Positions 7,684 to 16,783 are shown, numbered from the stretch's first letter. The stretch: 28,029 nucleotides of DNA from Pseudoxanthomonas sp. Root65 (GCF_001427635.1 NZ_LMHA01000004.1:1-28029); one strand, 5' to 3'. The notes: generated from the letters alone by a model not told the origin. A program made the numbers and translations.

Positions 7684-8249
7684 ACGAGTTAACAAGAATC
7701 CTGTTGGCGGACGGTCACGCGGTGGTGCGGGAAGGGCTCCGTGGCTTGCTGGAACAGCAGGCGGAAATGGCCGTCGTCGCCGACACTGACGACGGCCACA
7801 CCGCGCTCCAGCTGATTCCTCTGTACTACCCGGATGTGATCGTGCTCGATATGAAAATGCTTGGACTCGGCGTCGTGGAAACCATCGCTGCGGTCAAACG
7901 TATCCGCCCGCAGACCCAGGTACTGGTGTTCACCAGCTACGCGAGGATTCGCAAGTGCGGGAGGTGAGCGCCGGACGCGCCTGGCTGCATCCGCAGGCAC
8001 AGCGACAGATGCTTGACTGGATTCGTCGTCGTCCCTCCCGAATCGACAGCCTGACCGTCCGCCAACGGTCGGTGCTGGCATTGCTGGCCGAAGGGCAAAG
8101 CAACAAGCAGATAGCCCGCAATCTCGCGCTGACCGAGGGCACGATCAAGTGCTGTGTGAGCTAGGTGCTGGACAAAACTCGCAGTGGCGGACCGTACCCA
8201 GGCGGCACTGCTCGCCCATCGCGAAGGTCTGTCGAGCGGCGGAGCTTGA
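7680..8249 (+). pseudogene. NarL/FixJ-type response regulator, decayed (partner of upstream kinase)
   Basis: Comparison with the two intact paralogues in this window shows a receiver plus LuxR-type helix-turn-helix with several lesions. A one-base deletion near 7941-7945 shifts frame after VFTSYA. A 75-base deletion at 7955-7962 fuses the QVRD and AVRE codons, probably across a short GTGCGGGA direct repeat; it removes the region holding the conserved receiver lysine. A CAG-to-TAG stop lies at 8162-8164, and a one-base insertion near 8172-8180 restores frame up to the TGA at 8247-8249. Even the receiver left in frame is damaged: the acidic-pocket pair DD is DG (residue 12), and the proline after the phosphoacceptor loop is leucine (KMLG), although Asp57 remains. 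An isolated 69-codon frame at 7955-8164 keeps part of the helix-turn-helix but lacks the recognition-helix end. Closest relative in the window: the orphan regulator at 21843. Confidence 0.9.
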
Positions 8250-8301
8250 GCCAGCTGGGCCGCAGGCGTCATTTCCCTGACGGAAGGCAGGCTCGACCGC
8301 C

Positions 8302-8313
8302 CACTCCGGAGTG
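8302..8313. promoter_or_regulatory. 12-base palindrome upstream of HvfA-like gene
   Basis: CACTCCGGAGTG is a perfect 12-base palindrome 70 bases before the start codon of the HvfA-like gene. Its position suits an operator, but no regulator can be assigned and a chance palindrome is possible. Confidence 0.25.
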
Positions 8314-8383
8314 TGGAGGTGCGACCTACCCGCGCCCATGCTCTGTGGCCGCGCCTCCGTCATGCTTGAGCAAGGGTTCCGCT

Positions 8384-8734
8384 ATGCCATCGTCGTCCAC
8401 GAAACTCGCCGCGCCCATGTTGGGCGCACTGGTCCTGAGTGGCATGAGCCTCTCCTCCGGCGCGTTTGCGATGGAGCCGCTCACGAAGGGCTACAACAAG
8501 CCGACCTCCTCACCCTCATCCATCGATGCGGACGATCCCGCGAAGCCCGGCTGCGAAGGCAAATGCGGTGAAGGCATGTGCGGTGAGGGCAAATGTGGCG
8601 AGGGCAAGTGCGGGCAAGGAAAGTGCCCGACGGTAGAGAAGGCCGATGATTCGGTTCCGGACGATGCGCCTATCAAGAAGGAAGGTGCTCCGGCATCGCC
8701 CGAGCAACAAAAGACCGAGACAGTTCAGAACTAG
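8384..8734 (+). CDS. HvfA/bufferin-like Cys-rich RiPP precursor (putative metallophore)
   Basis: The product is a 116-residue exported small protein. The start ATG at 8384 is preceded by AAGGG at 8-base spacing. The signal peptide is residues 1-29 (hydrophobic stretch ending SGAFA). The mature part begins MEPLTKGY, close to the FAM-x-L-x-x-GY opening of HvfA-family precursors as I recall them. A run of five-residue units at residues 57-81 follows, with six cysteines (57, 61, 66, 71, 76, 81) and three EGKCG copies plus EGMCG and QGKC variants. In HvfA/bufferin families the EGKCG cysteines are modified by an MNIO enzyme (DUF692, HvfB) with a DUF2063 partner (HvfC) to bind copper in the periplasm. 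Here neither partner gene is in the window, so the precursor is an orphan. The acidic, Pro/Glu-rich tail (82-116) is low complexity. Between it and the kinase lies only the decayed regulator. Confidence 0.75.
   Translation: MPSSSTKLAAPMLGALVLSGMSLSSGAFAMEPLTKGYNKPTSSPSSIDADDPAKPGCEGKCGEGMCGEGKCGEGKCGQGKCPTVEKADDSVPDDAPIKKEGAPASPEQQKTETVQN
8552..8626 (+). repeat. 15-base tandem repeat encoding E-G-K-C-G units
   Basis: Five imperfect 15-base units (GAAGGCAAATGCGGT-like) encode successive EGKCG/EGMCG/QGKC pentapeptides in the HvfA-like protein. The differences between units are mostly third-position changes, so the peptide is better conserved than the DNA. Confidence 0.85.
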
Positions 8735-8769
8735 CGCTCTCGCGCCCGCCCGCCATGGACGCATTCGCG

Positions 8770-8790
8770 CCCGAGGCTACCGACCTCGGG
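8770..8790 (+). terminator. Stem-loop after HvfA-like gene
   Basis: CCCGAGG / CCTCGGG form a perfect 7-base stem with a 7-base loop, about 36 bases after the HvfA-like stop. No U-tract follows, so termination is a guess; it may separate the small gene from the peptidase gene at 8886. Confidence 0.4.
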
Positions 8791-8885
8791 ACGTCTCCGC
8801 AGGCAGGCGTTGACCTGGAGATGCCAGTGAACGCCCTGCTGCGAAGGTTTCACTCAGCCGGACAGCGCGCCCAGACAGAATCCCT

Positions 8886-10376
8886 ATGAAGAAATTTTTC
8901 CTGATGACTCTCCTGGCCGCCGCGTCGCTCGTGGTCGTGCTGGCCGTCAATACGGTTCGTCAGCGCTCCCGCCAGCTTGACGTGGCCGCCGTCAGACCGC
9001 TGCCCGCGCTCGATGCCGTCGCGGCCGCGAACCGCCTAGGTGGCGCGCTGAAGTTCCCCACCATCTCGCACGGAAACCGCGAGGTGGAAGGCGCCCCGTT
9101 CGACGCACTGCACGCCTATCTGCAGGACGTCTATCCCCTCGCCCACCAAGCGCTCATCCGCGAGCGCATCAACCGCTACAGCCTGCTCTACACCTGGCAG
9201 GGTACCGATCCGACCGCCAAGCCGATCATGCTGATGGCGCACCAGGATGTCGTGCCAGTGGCGCCAGGCACGGAGGTGGACTGGGACGTAGAGCCGTTCT
9301 CCGGCACGGTACGCGACGGCTACGTCTGGGGTCGCGGCGCATGGGACAACAAAGGCAGCCTGCTGGCGATACTGGAAGCGGTCGAGTCGCTGAGGGCGCG
9401 GGGCTTCCGTCCGCGTCAGACCATCTACCTCGCCTTCGGGCATGACGAAGAGAACGGCGGCGAGACGGGCGCGAAGGCGATCGCGCGACTGTTGCAATCG
9501 CGCGGTGAACGGCTGGATTTTGTACTCGACGAAGGGCTGGTGATCACCGACGAAATCCTGCCCGGCGTGCAGAGCCCGCTTGCGCTGGTAGGGACGGCCG
9601 AGAAAGGGATGCTCACCTTGTCGCTCGGCGTAGCGACCGAACCGGGCCACGCGTCCGCACCCGGACGCGATAGCGCGATAGGCACGCTGAGCCAAGCACT
9701 GGTCCGCCTGGAGAATTCGCCGCTGCGCGCCCGGATAGCCGGCGCCACCGGGCAGATGTTCGACACCCTCGCACCGGAGACAACGGGCCTGCAGCGGCTC
9801 GTGCTGTCGAATCGTTGGTTGTTCGGAGGGCTGTTGATGTCGCAACTCGAGAGGAGCCCGAGCACGAATGCCATGATCCGGACCACGACCGCACTCACGG
9901 TCGTCCGTGCCGGCAACAAGGAGAACGTATTGCCCGGTCGAGCCGAGGCTCTGGTCAACTTCAGGATACTGCCAGGGGATAATACGCAGCGCGTTCTGGC
10001 GCATGCAAGGGGTGTCGTCGCCGACGAGGCCATCTCAATCGATATCCTCGGGTCATCGCAGGAGCCATCACCTGTTTCGAGCTCGCGTGCGCAGGGCTTC
10101 CGGGTGATCGAGCAGACGATCCGTGAGACACATCCCGGTACGCTGGTTGCGCCGGCCCTGCTGATCGGTGCCACCGATTCGCGCCACATGGCGTCCATCG
10201 CGGACGATATCTATCGCTTCTCCCCGGTGCATGCGCGCCAGGAGGACCTGTCCCGCTTCCACGGAACCAACGAACGTATCGCGGTCTCCAACTACGCCGC
10301 GATGATCCGCTTCTATGCCCGGCTGATCACCAACGCCAGTCAAAGCCCGCAGCAAGACGCTACCGACTCCCGCTGA
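8886..10376 (+). CDS. M20-family metallopeptidase (carboxypeptidase S/PM20D1-like), membrane-anchored or exported
   Basis: The product is a 496-residue zinc exopeptidase of the M20 family, whose members cleave peptides, acyl-amino acids or related amides. Residues 1-22 are a signal peptide or N-terminal anchor, so the enzyme acts in the periplasm. Catalytic motifs are complete: MAHQDVVPV (zinc His119, catalytic Asp121), GRGAWDNKG (bridging Asp154), GHDEENGG (catalytic Glu188, zinc Glu189) and HGTNERI (zinc His459). The long spacer and HGTNE ending resemble the CPS1/PM20D1 branch rather than ArgE or DapE. It lies downstream of the HvfA-like gene, beyond a stem-loop, and is followed by convergent genes. 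The substrate is unknown; the neighbouring TonB-dependent receptor makes peptide or conjugate uptake conceivable, but this is only an inference. Confidence 0.92.
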   Translation: MKKFFLMTLLAAASLVVVLAVNTVRQRSRQLDVAAVRPLPALDAVAAANRLGGALKFPTISHGNREVEGAPFDALHAYLQDVYPLAHQALIRERINRYSLLYTWQGTDPTAKPIMLMAHQDVVPVAPGTEVDWDVEPFSGTVRDGYVWGRGAWDNKGSLLAILEAVESLRARGFRPRQTIYLAFGHDEENGGETGAKAIARLLQSRGERLDFVLDEGLVITDEILPGVQSPLALVGTAEKGMLTLSLGVATEPGHASAPGRDSAIGTLSQALVRLENSPLRARIAGATGQMFDTLAPETTGLQRLVLSNRWLFGGLLMSQLERSPSTNAMIRTTTALTVVRAGNKENVLPGRAEALVNFRILPGDNTQRVLAHARGVVADEAISIDILGSSQEPSPVSSSRAQGFRVIEQTIRETHPGTLVAPALLIGATDSRHMASIADDIYRFSPVHARQEDLSRFHGTNERIAVSNYAAMIRFYARLITNASQSPQQDATDSR

Positions 10377-10584
10377 CGGAGGCATTCGCTATTCGGGGAT
10401 GCGGCCGATCGCCGCCCAAACCCCGGACACCGCAGTCGAGGAATGGACGAGCGGGAACGCGTGCCTCGATAGTGGTGAGGTGACCACGACTGCGCTTATC
10501 CGCTGTCAGCGACGGGCATACCTATATTTCCGTTGGCGACCTCATCAGTCCGCACCGCGGAACCACGCGGCTCCGAATGGCTGG

Positions 10585-11016
10585 CTAGTGAACCGCGGTA
10601 TAGAGGCCGGGGAAGTAGCGCTCCATCAGCGACTGCGGATGCAGCGGGGCGGTGAAACCGTATTGCGCATACAGTCCATGCGCATCGCCGGTGGCCAGGG
10701 TGAAGCGACGAAGGCCTTGCAGCTCGGGATGCGCAAGGACCGCGTCCATCAGCGCTTTGCCATAGCCCTTCCCACGATGCTCGGGAAGGACGAAGACATC
10801 CACGAGATTGGCGAACGTCGCGTAGTCGGAGATGACGCGGGCGAAGGCGATCTGCGTATCGGCCAGGAAGCCCCCGAAGCATAGCGAGTGCTTCATCGAC
10901 GTCTGCACCAGCGACAAGGGAATGCCCTTCGCCCAACTGGTGTGCTCGGAGAGAAAGCGATGGATGAGCGGAACATCCAGGTCGCCCTGCTCGGTAGTGA
11001 TACGAAGCCGTTCCAT
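10585..11016 (-). CDS. GNAT-family N-acetyltransferase
   Basis: The product is a 143-residue single-domain acetyltransferase that would transfer an acetyl group from acetyl-CoA to an amine. The acetyl-CoA pyrophosphate loop is seen as HRGKGYGKAL (residues 80-89), after the strand LVDVFVLP (71-78). The C-terminal part has the YAQYGF turn common to the superfamily, and the N-terminal part includes W28 and the SLCFGGF strand. I chose the ATG at 11016 (MERLRITTEQ) because of an AGGGG just upstream and normal family length; the frame stays open to 11070 but those residues look non-coding. It reads in the same direction as the TonB-dependent receptor upstream, separated by a terminator-like hairpin. 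The substrate is not predictable. Confidence 0.88.
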   Translation of the reverse strand: MERLRITTEQGDLDVPLIHRFLSEHTSWAKGIPLSLVQTSMKHSLCFGGFLADTQIAFARVISDYATFANLVDVFVLPEHRGKGYGKALMDAVLAHPELQGLRRFTLATGDAHGLYAQYGFTAPLHPQSLMERYFPGLYTAVH

Positions 11017-11054
11017 ACCCCTGCCTTGCGCCAGCATTAGATTACGAGTAGAAA

Positions 11055-11085
11055 TCCCGCGGCCTGCCATCGGCCCGCCGCGGGA
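11055..11085 (-). terminator. Terminator-like hairpin after TonB-dependent receptor gene
   Basis: TCCCGCGGC at 11055-11063 pairs perfectly with GCCGCGGGA at 11077-11085 (9-base GC-rich stem, 13-base loop). On the minus strand it starts about 10 bases past the receptor stop and is followed by ATTTCTACT, a weak U-rich stretch. It probably ends the receptor transcript before the GNAT gene. Confidence 0.55.
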
Positions 11086-11094
11086 CGAACCCTA

Positions 11095-14064
11095 TTAGAA
11101 CCGATACGCCGCCTGCAGGTACCAAAAGCGCCCGGGCACGTCATAGATCGCCGCATCGTAACCATTGAGCGAACAGCTCAGGCAGGTCGGCGCTTCCTTG
11201 GCGAACGCGTTGTTGAGGCCCAGCGCGAGCCTGAGACCGTCCGTGCCGAAAGCCTGGTCCCAACCCGCGTACAGGTCGTGATAGGTCGTGGCGCCGAGCT
11301 TGTTGCGCGACAGCGCCGGCTTAGCCGCATCCGGATCGGAGCACAATCCGAGCGCTGTCAGCGAAAGGGCGGGATTGTTGTCGAAGGCATCCGAGCAGCG
11401 TTCGGTCACCGCATGCGTATAGCGCAGGGTCCAGCCGAGACGGACCGGACCGCGCGCATAGCCCAGGCGGAGATTGGATTGCCAGCGCGGGATGGCGCCG
11501 TCGTTGCTTTCAACGCCTACGGCACGACTGAACGTGTTGCCGAAGCGGTCCGTCGCCTCGAAGCGGTTGACGTAGGTGTTCTGCCAGTTGGCCTCGAAAC
11601 GCCCAGCAGCGGTGTCCATTGCCCAGACGATGCTCAGGTCTACACCGTCGGTTTCCAACCGTCCGAGGTTGGCGAGCCGGTTATCGAAGTTCGTGATCGT
11701 GCCCGTGGCCGGATCGCGCCGGATGCCCGTGCAGAATGCTAAGGTCGGGTCGGCCGAGTTCACGCAGGCATCCAGCACGTCCTGCGCATCCGGCGCCTGG
11801 ATCGCATCGTCCACCCGGTGGTTGTAGTAGGTGACTTCGAGATCCAGCTTGTCGGCAATGCCTGACGCCAGCGCCCAGTCCGGGCTGTAGACGAGTCCGA
11901 GCGTGAAGCTGTCGGACGTTTCGGGCTGAAGCTCCGCGTTGCCGCCGGTCGTGGTGAAGACCTGGCTGCCGAGCTGGCGATAGGTAGCCGGCACGCCGAG
12001 CGCCTGGCAGTTGGCGATCAGCTGGGGATTGCCGGATGTAGCGAAGCTCGAGCACGGATCCTTGATGCTGGCACCGAACTGCGACAAGCCGTACAGCTCA
12101 CCGATGAACGGTGCGCGGAAGCCCTCGGCGTAGGTGCCGCGAAGCAGCAGGCTGTCGACAGGACGCCACTTGAAGCCGAAACTCCCGGTGGTCACGCTGC
12201 CGAACGTGCTGTAGTCGGAATAGCGCAACGCCATGCTGACGTCGAACCGACGTGCCAGCGGCACATTGAACTCCGCGTAGGCTTCGTTGACTTGATACTC
12301 ACCGCTGGTCGGCACCGTGTTCGCCAGATCGAATACCTCGCCGGTGACGCGCAGTGCATCCGGACGGTAGGAACCCTCGTACTCGCGACGCTCCACACCG
12401 GTCGCGAACGACACATTGCCGGCGCCGAGCGCGAACAGATCGCCGCTCAGATTGGCGGAAAACACCTCCAGCGCCTGTCGGCTCGCATCACGCACGTCCG
12501 TTCGAATCCAGGACAGCATCTCCGGCGTTATCGTTCCCTTGCCATCGGCGCCCTGCCCACCGAACAGATTCAGCGGCACGCATCCCGGCGTCTGCGCGCA
12601 GACCGCCGGCGCACCCAGTGCCAGCTGGATGCGGCGCAGGTTGTAGGTATTGCGGAAGCGCTGCTCGGCCTTGTTCTCAGAATTAATGTAGTTGACGTCC
12701 CAGAAGAAGTCGCGGTCGTTGGCGGCGAACGCGCCTTCCAGACCGGTGCCCAGATAGCGGGTGTCCACGGATTGTTCGAAGATCCGCGGCCCGCCCTCCA
12801 CGGGACGACGGGCGATCGCGAACATGTTCGCGCCCGCGACAAGATCGACGCCGAAGGGGTTGAACGGATTCAGACGCGAAACATGGGTGACGTCGCCGAT
12901 GCCATTTCCTGGCGCCTCGGGACCGATCACGATCGAGTTGGGCGCGGCTTGGTTGACCGAGTCACGTGCGTTGTACAGCGCCTTCGCATACCAGCTGATG
13001 TTCTCGGTCACGGCATAGCGCGTCGACGCGAACAGGCTCTTGCGCTTGTTGGGGGTGAGGACCAGGTTGTCATCCTGCCCGTTGTAGGACTGGTTGTCCG
13101 TGTAGCGCACGAAGCCGCCGGGGAACGCCGGCGCGCCATTGCCGGCGACCGGCGTATTCGGCGCCGAGGTCAGGTCGCACAGCGGTACGTCGGGCACGCC
13201 GTCGCCGTTGAGGTCGATCGTCGGCGGGCACAGACCCGGCGGCGTGGCGAACGTCGGCACGAGGATGAATCTTCCTTGCGGCGTGACCGGGCTTCCGCGC
13301 GTCGGGCCGGCGGCGAAGTCTTCGGAGATGCGACGGTCGCCGGAGGCGACGCGCTTCTGCTCGTTGTAGCTCGCGGAGAAGACGCCGCTGAAGCGCTCGC
13401 CCACGTGTCCGACGGTCAGTTCGGCGCGCGAGGTCTCGCCATCGCCGTGTTCAAACAGGCCATGAGAGGCGATCACTTCCACGCCATCGAAGTTCCGCCG
13501 CGTGACGATGTTGATCACACCGGCGACCGCATCCGAGCCGTAGATCGCCGACGCGCCGTCGCCGAGGACTTCGATCGACTCCACGATGGCCAGAGGAATG
13601 GTGTTGAGGTCGACGGAGCCACCGACGCCCGATGCCGAACTTTCGTTGACCCAGCGCCTGCCATCGACCAGCACCAGTACCCGCTTGGACTCCAGATGAC
13701 GCAGGTCGACCTGCGACGAGCCCGCGCCGATACCACCGCCATCGGGCGGAGCGCCGAGGGAACCGCTCGAATTGACCTGTGAATTCAGTGCCTTGCCGCC
13801 GCTGGTCAGGTCCTGCAGAACGTCGCCGACGGAGATCAGCCCGGTCCGTCCGATCTGCTCACGGGTGATGGTCAGGACGGGCGACTGCCCCTCTATCTCG
13901 ATCTTCTTGATGCGCGAACCCAGCACCTCGATGCGATCGGCGTCGACGATGCTCTCCTGCGCCAGGGCGGTATCAATGGAGCAGCCAAGCGCTATCGCGA
14001 CCGCGAGGGTCGATTGGCGCATGTGCTTGTCCGGCATGAGGCGGAACTTGCTGCGGAAACTCAT
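11095..14064 (-). CDS. TonB-dependent outer-membrane receptor
   Basis: The product is a 989-residue TonB-dependent receptor. The signal peptide ends at about residue 35 ([12 protein letters not shown]). The mature start [18 protein letters not shown] resembles a TonB-box region. The plug domain spans about 55-190, with the conserved [34 protein letters not shown] and similar motifs. The rest is a 22-strand barrel ending in the outer-membrane signature LQAAYRF with terminal Phe. There is no N-terminal carboxypeptidase-like or signalling (FecA-type) domain. This architecture, with long extracellular loops and several Cys pairs (such as CSDAF...GLCSDP), is common in Xanthomonadales receptors for plant or oligomeric nutrients. 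AAGGA lies before the ATG at 14064. The gene is divergent from the second kinase gene, which suggests, but does not prove, control by that two-component system. Confidence 0.95.
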   Translation of the reverse strand: MSFRSKFRLMPDKHMRQSTLAVAIALGCSIDTALAQESIVDADRIEVLGSRIKKIEIEGQSPVLTITREQIGRTGLISVGDVLQDLTSGGKALNSQVNSSGSLGAPPDGGGIGAGSSQVDLRHLESKRVLVLVDGRRWVNESSASGVGGSVDLNTIPLAIVESIEVLGDGASAIYGSDAVAGVINIVTRRNFDGVEVIASHGLFEHGDGETSRAELTVGHVGERFSGVFSASYNEQKRVASGDRRISEDFAAGPTRGSPVTPQGRFILVPTFATPPGLCPPTIDLNGDGVPDVPLCDLTSAPNTPVAGNGAPAFPGGFVRYTDNQSYNGQDDNLVLTPNKRKSLFASTRYAVTENISWYAKALYNARDSVNQAAPNSIVIGPEAPGNGIGDVTHVSRLNPFNPFGVDLVAGANMFAIARRPVEGGPRIFEQSVDTRYLGTGLEGAFAANDRDFFWDVNYINSENKAEQRFRNTYNLRRIQLALGAPAVCAQTPGCVPLNLFGGQGADGKGTITPEMLSWIRTDVRDASRQALEVFSANLSGDLFALGAGNVSFATGVERREYEGSYRPDALRVTGEVFDLANTVPTSGEYQVNEAYAEFNVPLARRFDVSMALRYSDYSTFGSVTTGSFGFKWRPVDSLLLRGTYAEGFRAPFIGELYGLSQFGASIKDPCSSFATSGNPQLIANCQALGVPATYRQLGSQVFTTTGGNAELQPETSDSFTLGLVYSPDWALASGIADKLDLEVTYYNHRVDDAIQAPDAQDVLDACVNSADPTLAFCTGIRRDPATGTITNFDNRLANLGRLETDGVDLSIVWAMDTAAGRFEANWQNTYVNRFEATDRFGNTFSRAVGVESNDGAIPRWQSNLRLGYARGPVRLGWTLRYTHAVTERCSDAFDNNPALSLTALGLCSDPDAAKPALSRNKLGATTYHDLYAGWDQAFGTDGLRLALGLNNAFAKEAPTCLSCSLNGYDAAIYDVPGRFWYLQAAYRF

Positions 14065-14504
14065 GAAATCTCATTCCTTGGAATTGACTGCAATTGATCG
14101 CCGCGATGCCGCCCGTCGATGCAGGCAGGAGCGAGCCCGCTGCATGGACGGAAGGTTGTCTGGCGACGAATGGGCACAGGGACGTTCACCCGACCCAGGC
14201 CGAGTGTGGATGCCACTCCTGTCTATCGCGTGAGCGACGGTGGGTCCTGCCCATCCGCGCTCACGTGGGAACTTTAAGAAGCGACGAGGTCGAGGGCGAC
14301 TCGCTGTAGGCATCGCAATCACCCGCCATTGGATATGGGCCAGTGCCTGCCCTTCCGGCGAGGACGCCCGCTGGGGATGCCCCTCTTGGCTGGCTGCCGA
14401 AGCCCGCCCCTCTCCAACGGCAGTTACGACACCTGACTTTCGGCGGGAAAAGCGGGCGCCCGTACCCGGAGTACCATGTCTTCGCCCCCAGGCCGGACGC
14501 CTTC
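14065..14504. other. Divergent spacer between TonB-dependent receptor and second kinase
   Basis: This 440-base region should carry both promoters. The AAGGA ribosome-binding site of the receptor sits at the left edge. The kinase frame is open without a stop from 14343, so the right part could be coding if an upstream start is used. Its translation (rich in Pro, Ala and Arg, no similarity to the paralogue) argues against that. No clear operator or -35/-10 pair was found. Confidence 0.4.
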
Positions 14505-16139
14505 ATGCCTGACACCCCAGCCACCGCCGCTCACCCCTCGTTTGCGCTGCTGGCGCAAATGATCGAGGACATTGCGGGCGAGCTGGCGCTGGAGCCGCTG
14601 CTGGATCGTCTGGTGGAACGCGCCTGCCATCTGATCGGTGCGGACGATGGATTGATCGGCCTGTACGACGCCGATGCCGACCTGATCCGGACCGTGAGTA
14701 GCCACAACATCCCTGCCCGCGAACTGGCCACCGCAGTCCAGCGCGGCTACGGCCTGACCGGGTATGTGCTGCAACATGGGCGGGCATTTCGGGGCTATTA
14801 CGCGACGCTGCCCCAAGTTCCGCGCGACGCCCCGCCCGGCATGTTCGTCATCGGCATGCCGATCCTGGCGCGCGGCGCTTTCGTCGGCGTTTTCGGCGTG
14901 GGCGTGCATGGCGGACGCACCCTGGACGAGGAAGCGCAGGAGATGCTGGCCCTGTTCGCCCGTCATGCCGGCCTCGCCATCGACAATGCGCGGCGCTACG
15001 CGGAAGAGAAGCGACGCGCCGCCCGCTTCGCCCTGATCGCCCGTGTAGCGGCCATCGGCGCGTCAGGCCCCGACCTGGACCACCTGCTTCAGCAGGCGGC
15101 GGATGCAATCCACGAGATCCTTGAGTATCCCAACGTCGATATTCCACTGATCGATGCTGCGACACCGGACACTTTGGTGATCCGCATCCGCGGCGGGTCG
15201 TACAAGCACCTTATCCAGCATGAGGACCGGCTCCCCGTCAGCCAGGGCATCATGGGCGCTGCAGTGCGTGAGGGGCGTACGCAACTCGTAAACGATGTCG
15301 TACGAGATCCTCGCTATGTCACGCCGCCGGGTGTCTTGCCACCGGCAGCCGAACTGGCGGTTCCCATCCTCCACGGCACCGAGGTGCTGGGTGTGCTGAA
15401 CATCGAAGGCGACCTGCGTTTCGACGATCTCGATCGCGCGAGCCTGGAGATTGTGGCCGAGCATCTGGCCGTCGCCATCGTCAACGCACGTCTGCACGAG
15501 CGCTCGACGCAGGCCGCCATCCTGGAAGAGCGCCAACGGTTGGCGCGTGATCTGCACGACAACGTCACCCAGATCCTGTCATCGATGAGCCTGATTACCC
15601 AGTCCCTCGCCCACGCATGGCAACAGGATCCGCAGGAAGGCGAGCGGCGAGTGAGGCGTCTCGGTGAACTCTCTCGCCTGGCGTTCGGCGAAATGCGCGG
15701 TCTTCTGCATGAGCTGTCGCCCGATACGACGTCCAAGGCGCGGACGCGCACGCCGTTGCACCAGCGGCTGGTGCCTCTGCTGTCGGCGATGGTGCCTGAC
15801 CACATAAGGCTTGTGGTCCGTGCCGGCGACCTGGTGGACCAGGACGATGCGCACGAGGATGCGCTGGTGCGGGTATGCCAGGAAGCCGTATCGAATGCGG
15901 TCCGACACGGCGCGCCGTCGGCGATAGAAATACATGTGCGTTTAACCCATGACAGGCTCGTGCTCACGATCATCGACGATGGCAGTGGAATGCCCGCCGC
16001 CCTCAGCCGTGGGATGGGGCTGGACAACATGCGCCGTCGCCTGACCGAGCTGGGCGGACGCTTGCGTATCTCGCCGCGTGTGCCTCGTGGCACGCGGATC
16101 CGCGCGATACTCCCGCGAGCTGACAGGACACCTCCATGA
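14505..16139 (+). CDS. GAF-GAF sensor histidine kinase (NarL-type, HisKA_3), paralogue
   Basis: The product is 544 residues from ATG 14505. Two GAF domains (about 20-165 and 175-330), HisKA_3 with phosphoacceptor His351 in RLARDLHDNVTQIL, and HATPase_c with N-box QEAVSNAVRHG, G1 DDGSGM and G2 GMGLDNM are visible. It is very similar along its whole length to the kinase at 5965, for example GELALEPLL and GIMGAA-RE in the same places. Both lack membrane segments, so they likely read related cytoplasmic cues. The start was chosen by matching the paralogue's MSKTSDGK start; an in-frame upstream start at 14343 exists. The end overlaps the ATG of the intact regulator by four bases (ATGA), indicating translational coupling. 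The GC content appears higher than in the first copy, so the duplication may be old or one copy acquired. Confidence 0.92.
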   Translation: MPDTPATAAHPSFALLAQMIEDIAGELALEPLLDRLVERACHLIGADDGLIGLYDADADLIRTVSSHNIPARELATAVQRGYGLTGYVLQHGRAFRGYYATLPQVPRDAPPGMFVIGMPILARGAFVGVFGVGVHGGRTLDEEAQEMLALFARHAGLAIDNARRYAEEKRRAARFALIARVAAIGASGPDLDHLLQQAADAIHEILEYPNVDIPLIDAATPDTLVIRIRGGSYKHLIQHEDRLPVSQGIMGAAVREGRTQLVNDVVRDPRYVTPPGVLPPAAELAVPILHGTEVLGVLNIEGDLRFDDLDRASLEIVAEHLAVAIVNARLHERSTQAAILEERQRLARDLHDNVTQILSSMSLITQSLAHAWQQDPQEGERRVRRLGELSRLAFGEMRGLLHELSPDTTSKARTRTPLHQRLVPLLSAMVPDHIRLVVRAGDLVDQDDAHEDALVRVCQEAVSNAVRHGAPSAIEIHVRLTHDRLVLTIIDDGSGMPAALSRGMGLDNMRRRLTELGGRLRISPRVPRGTRIRAILPRADRTPP

Positions 16140-16783
16140 CATCCGCACCGATACGCATATTGTTGGTCGACGACCACGCCGTCGTCCGGGAGGGCCTGCG
16201 CGGCCTGCTGGAACAGGAGGCTGGGATGCTTGTCGTCGGCGAGGCAGGCGACGGCGCGACAGCCGTCCGCCTCGCTGCAGCCGAACGCCCGAATCTCATC
16301 ATCCTGGACCTGAAAATGCCGGGCGCTACCGCCGCAGACACTATCGCGGCGCTACGCGTGGCGGTTCCAGAGGCTCAGGTCCTGGTTTTCACGAGCTATG
16401 CGGAAGACACCCAGGTACGCGACGCGTTGACGGCGGGCGCTAGCGGCTATCTGCTCAAGGATGCGCTGCGCGACGACCTGCTACGCGCAGTGCGCGAAGT
16501 GTGCGCCGGTCGCGCTTGGCTCGATCCGCAGGCGCAGCGGCAGATGCTGGAGTGGATGCGGCGTCCGCCTTCCGTCGTGGACAGCCTGACGGAGCGCGAG
16601 CACTCCGTGCTGGCGTTGCTCGCGGAGGGGCACAGCAACAAGCACATCGCGCGCAAGCTGGATCTGACCGAGGGCACGGTGAAGGGCTATGTCAGCCAGG
16701 TACTGGACAAGCTGGGCGTCTCCGACCGTACCCAGGCCGCGCTGCTAGCCCAGCGCGAAGGCCTGCTTCGGCCCAAGCGCTGA
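16136..16783 (+). CDS. NarL/FixJ-family response regulator, partner of second kinase
   Basis: The product is a 215-residue regulator. The receiver domain (1-125) has acidic pair Asp12-Asp13, phosphoacceptor Asp58 in LDLKMPG, switch Thr86 (VFTSYAED) and Lys108 (LLKDAL). After a short linker (RAWLDPQAQRQMLEWMRR) comes a LuxR-type helix-turn-helix, about 150-210 (LTEREHSVLALLAEGHSNKHIARKLDLTEGTVKGYVSQVLDKLGV shortened here to its ends). All residues needed for phosphorylation and DNA binding are present. It overlaps the kinase stop by ATGA, so the two form a coupled two-component pair. The gene ends 18 bases from a convergent esterase gene, so any terminator must be shared or absent. Likely targets include the divergent TonB-dependent receptor, by position only. 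Confidence 0.94.
   Translation: MTSAPIRILLVDDHAVVREGLRGLLEQEAGMLVVGEAGDGATAVRLAAAERPNLIILDLKMPGATAADTIAALRVAVPEAQVLVFTSYAEDTQVRDALTAGASGYLLKDALRDDLLRAVREVCAGRAWLDPQAQRQMLEWMRRPPSVVDSLTEREHSVLALLAEGHSNKHIARKLDLTEGTVKGYVSQVLDKLGVSDRTQAALLAQREGLLRPKR

Noticed and set aside
7955..8164. Stand-alone small LuxR-type DNA-binding protein
   Set aside because: It is the frame-shifted remainder of the decayed response regulator. The stop falls within the recognition helix region, so a working helix-turn-helix is unlikely.
8165..8734. Longer 189-codon version of the HvfA-like protein
   Set aside because: The first 73 codons run through the tail of the decayed regulator and spacer. The ATG at 8384 has a ribosome-binding site and is directly followed by a normal signal peptide.
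9036..10004. 322-codon minus-strand frame opposite the M20 peptidase
   Set aside because: The plus frame carries every M20 catalytic motif. The opposite frame is Arg/Gln-rich without similarity to anything known.
12292..13782. 496-codon plus-strand frame opposite the TonB-dependent receptor
   Set aside because: It is Arg/Val/Gly-rich without motifs, while the minus frame has an unmistakable plug and barrel signature.
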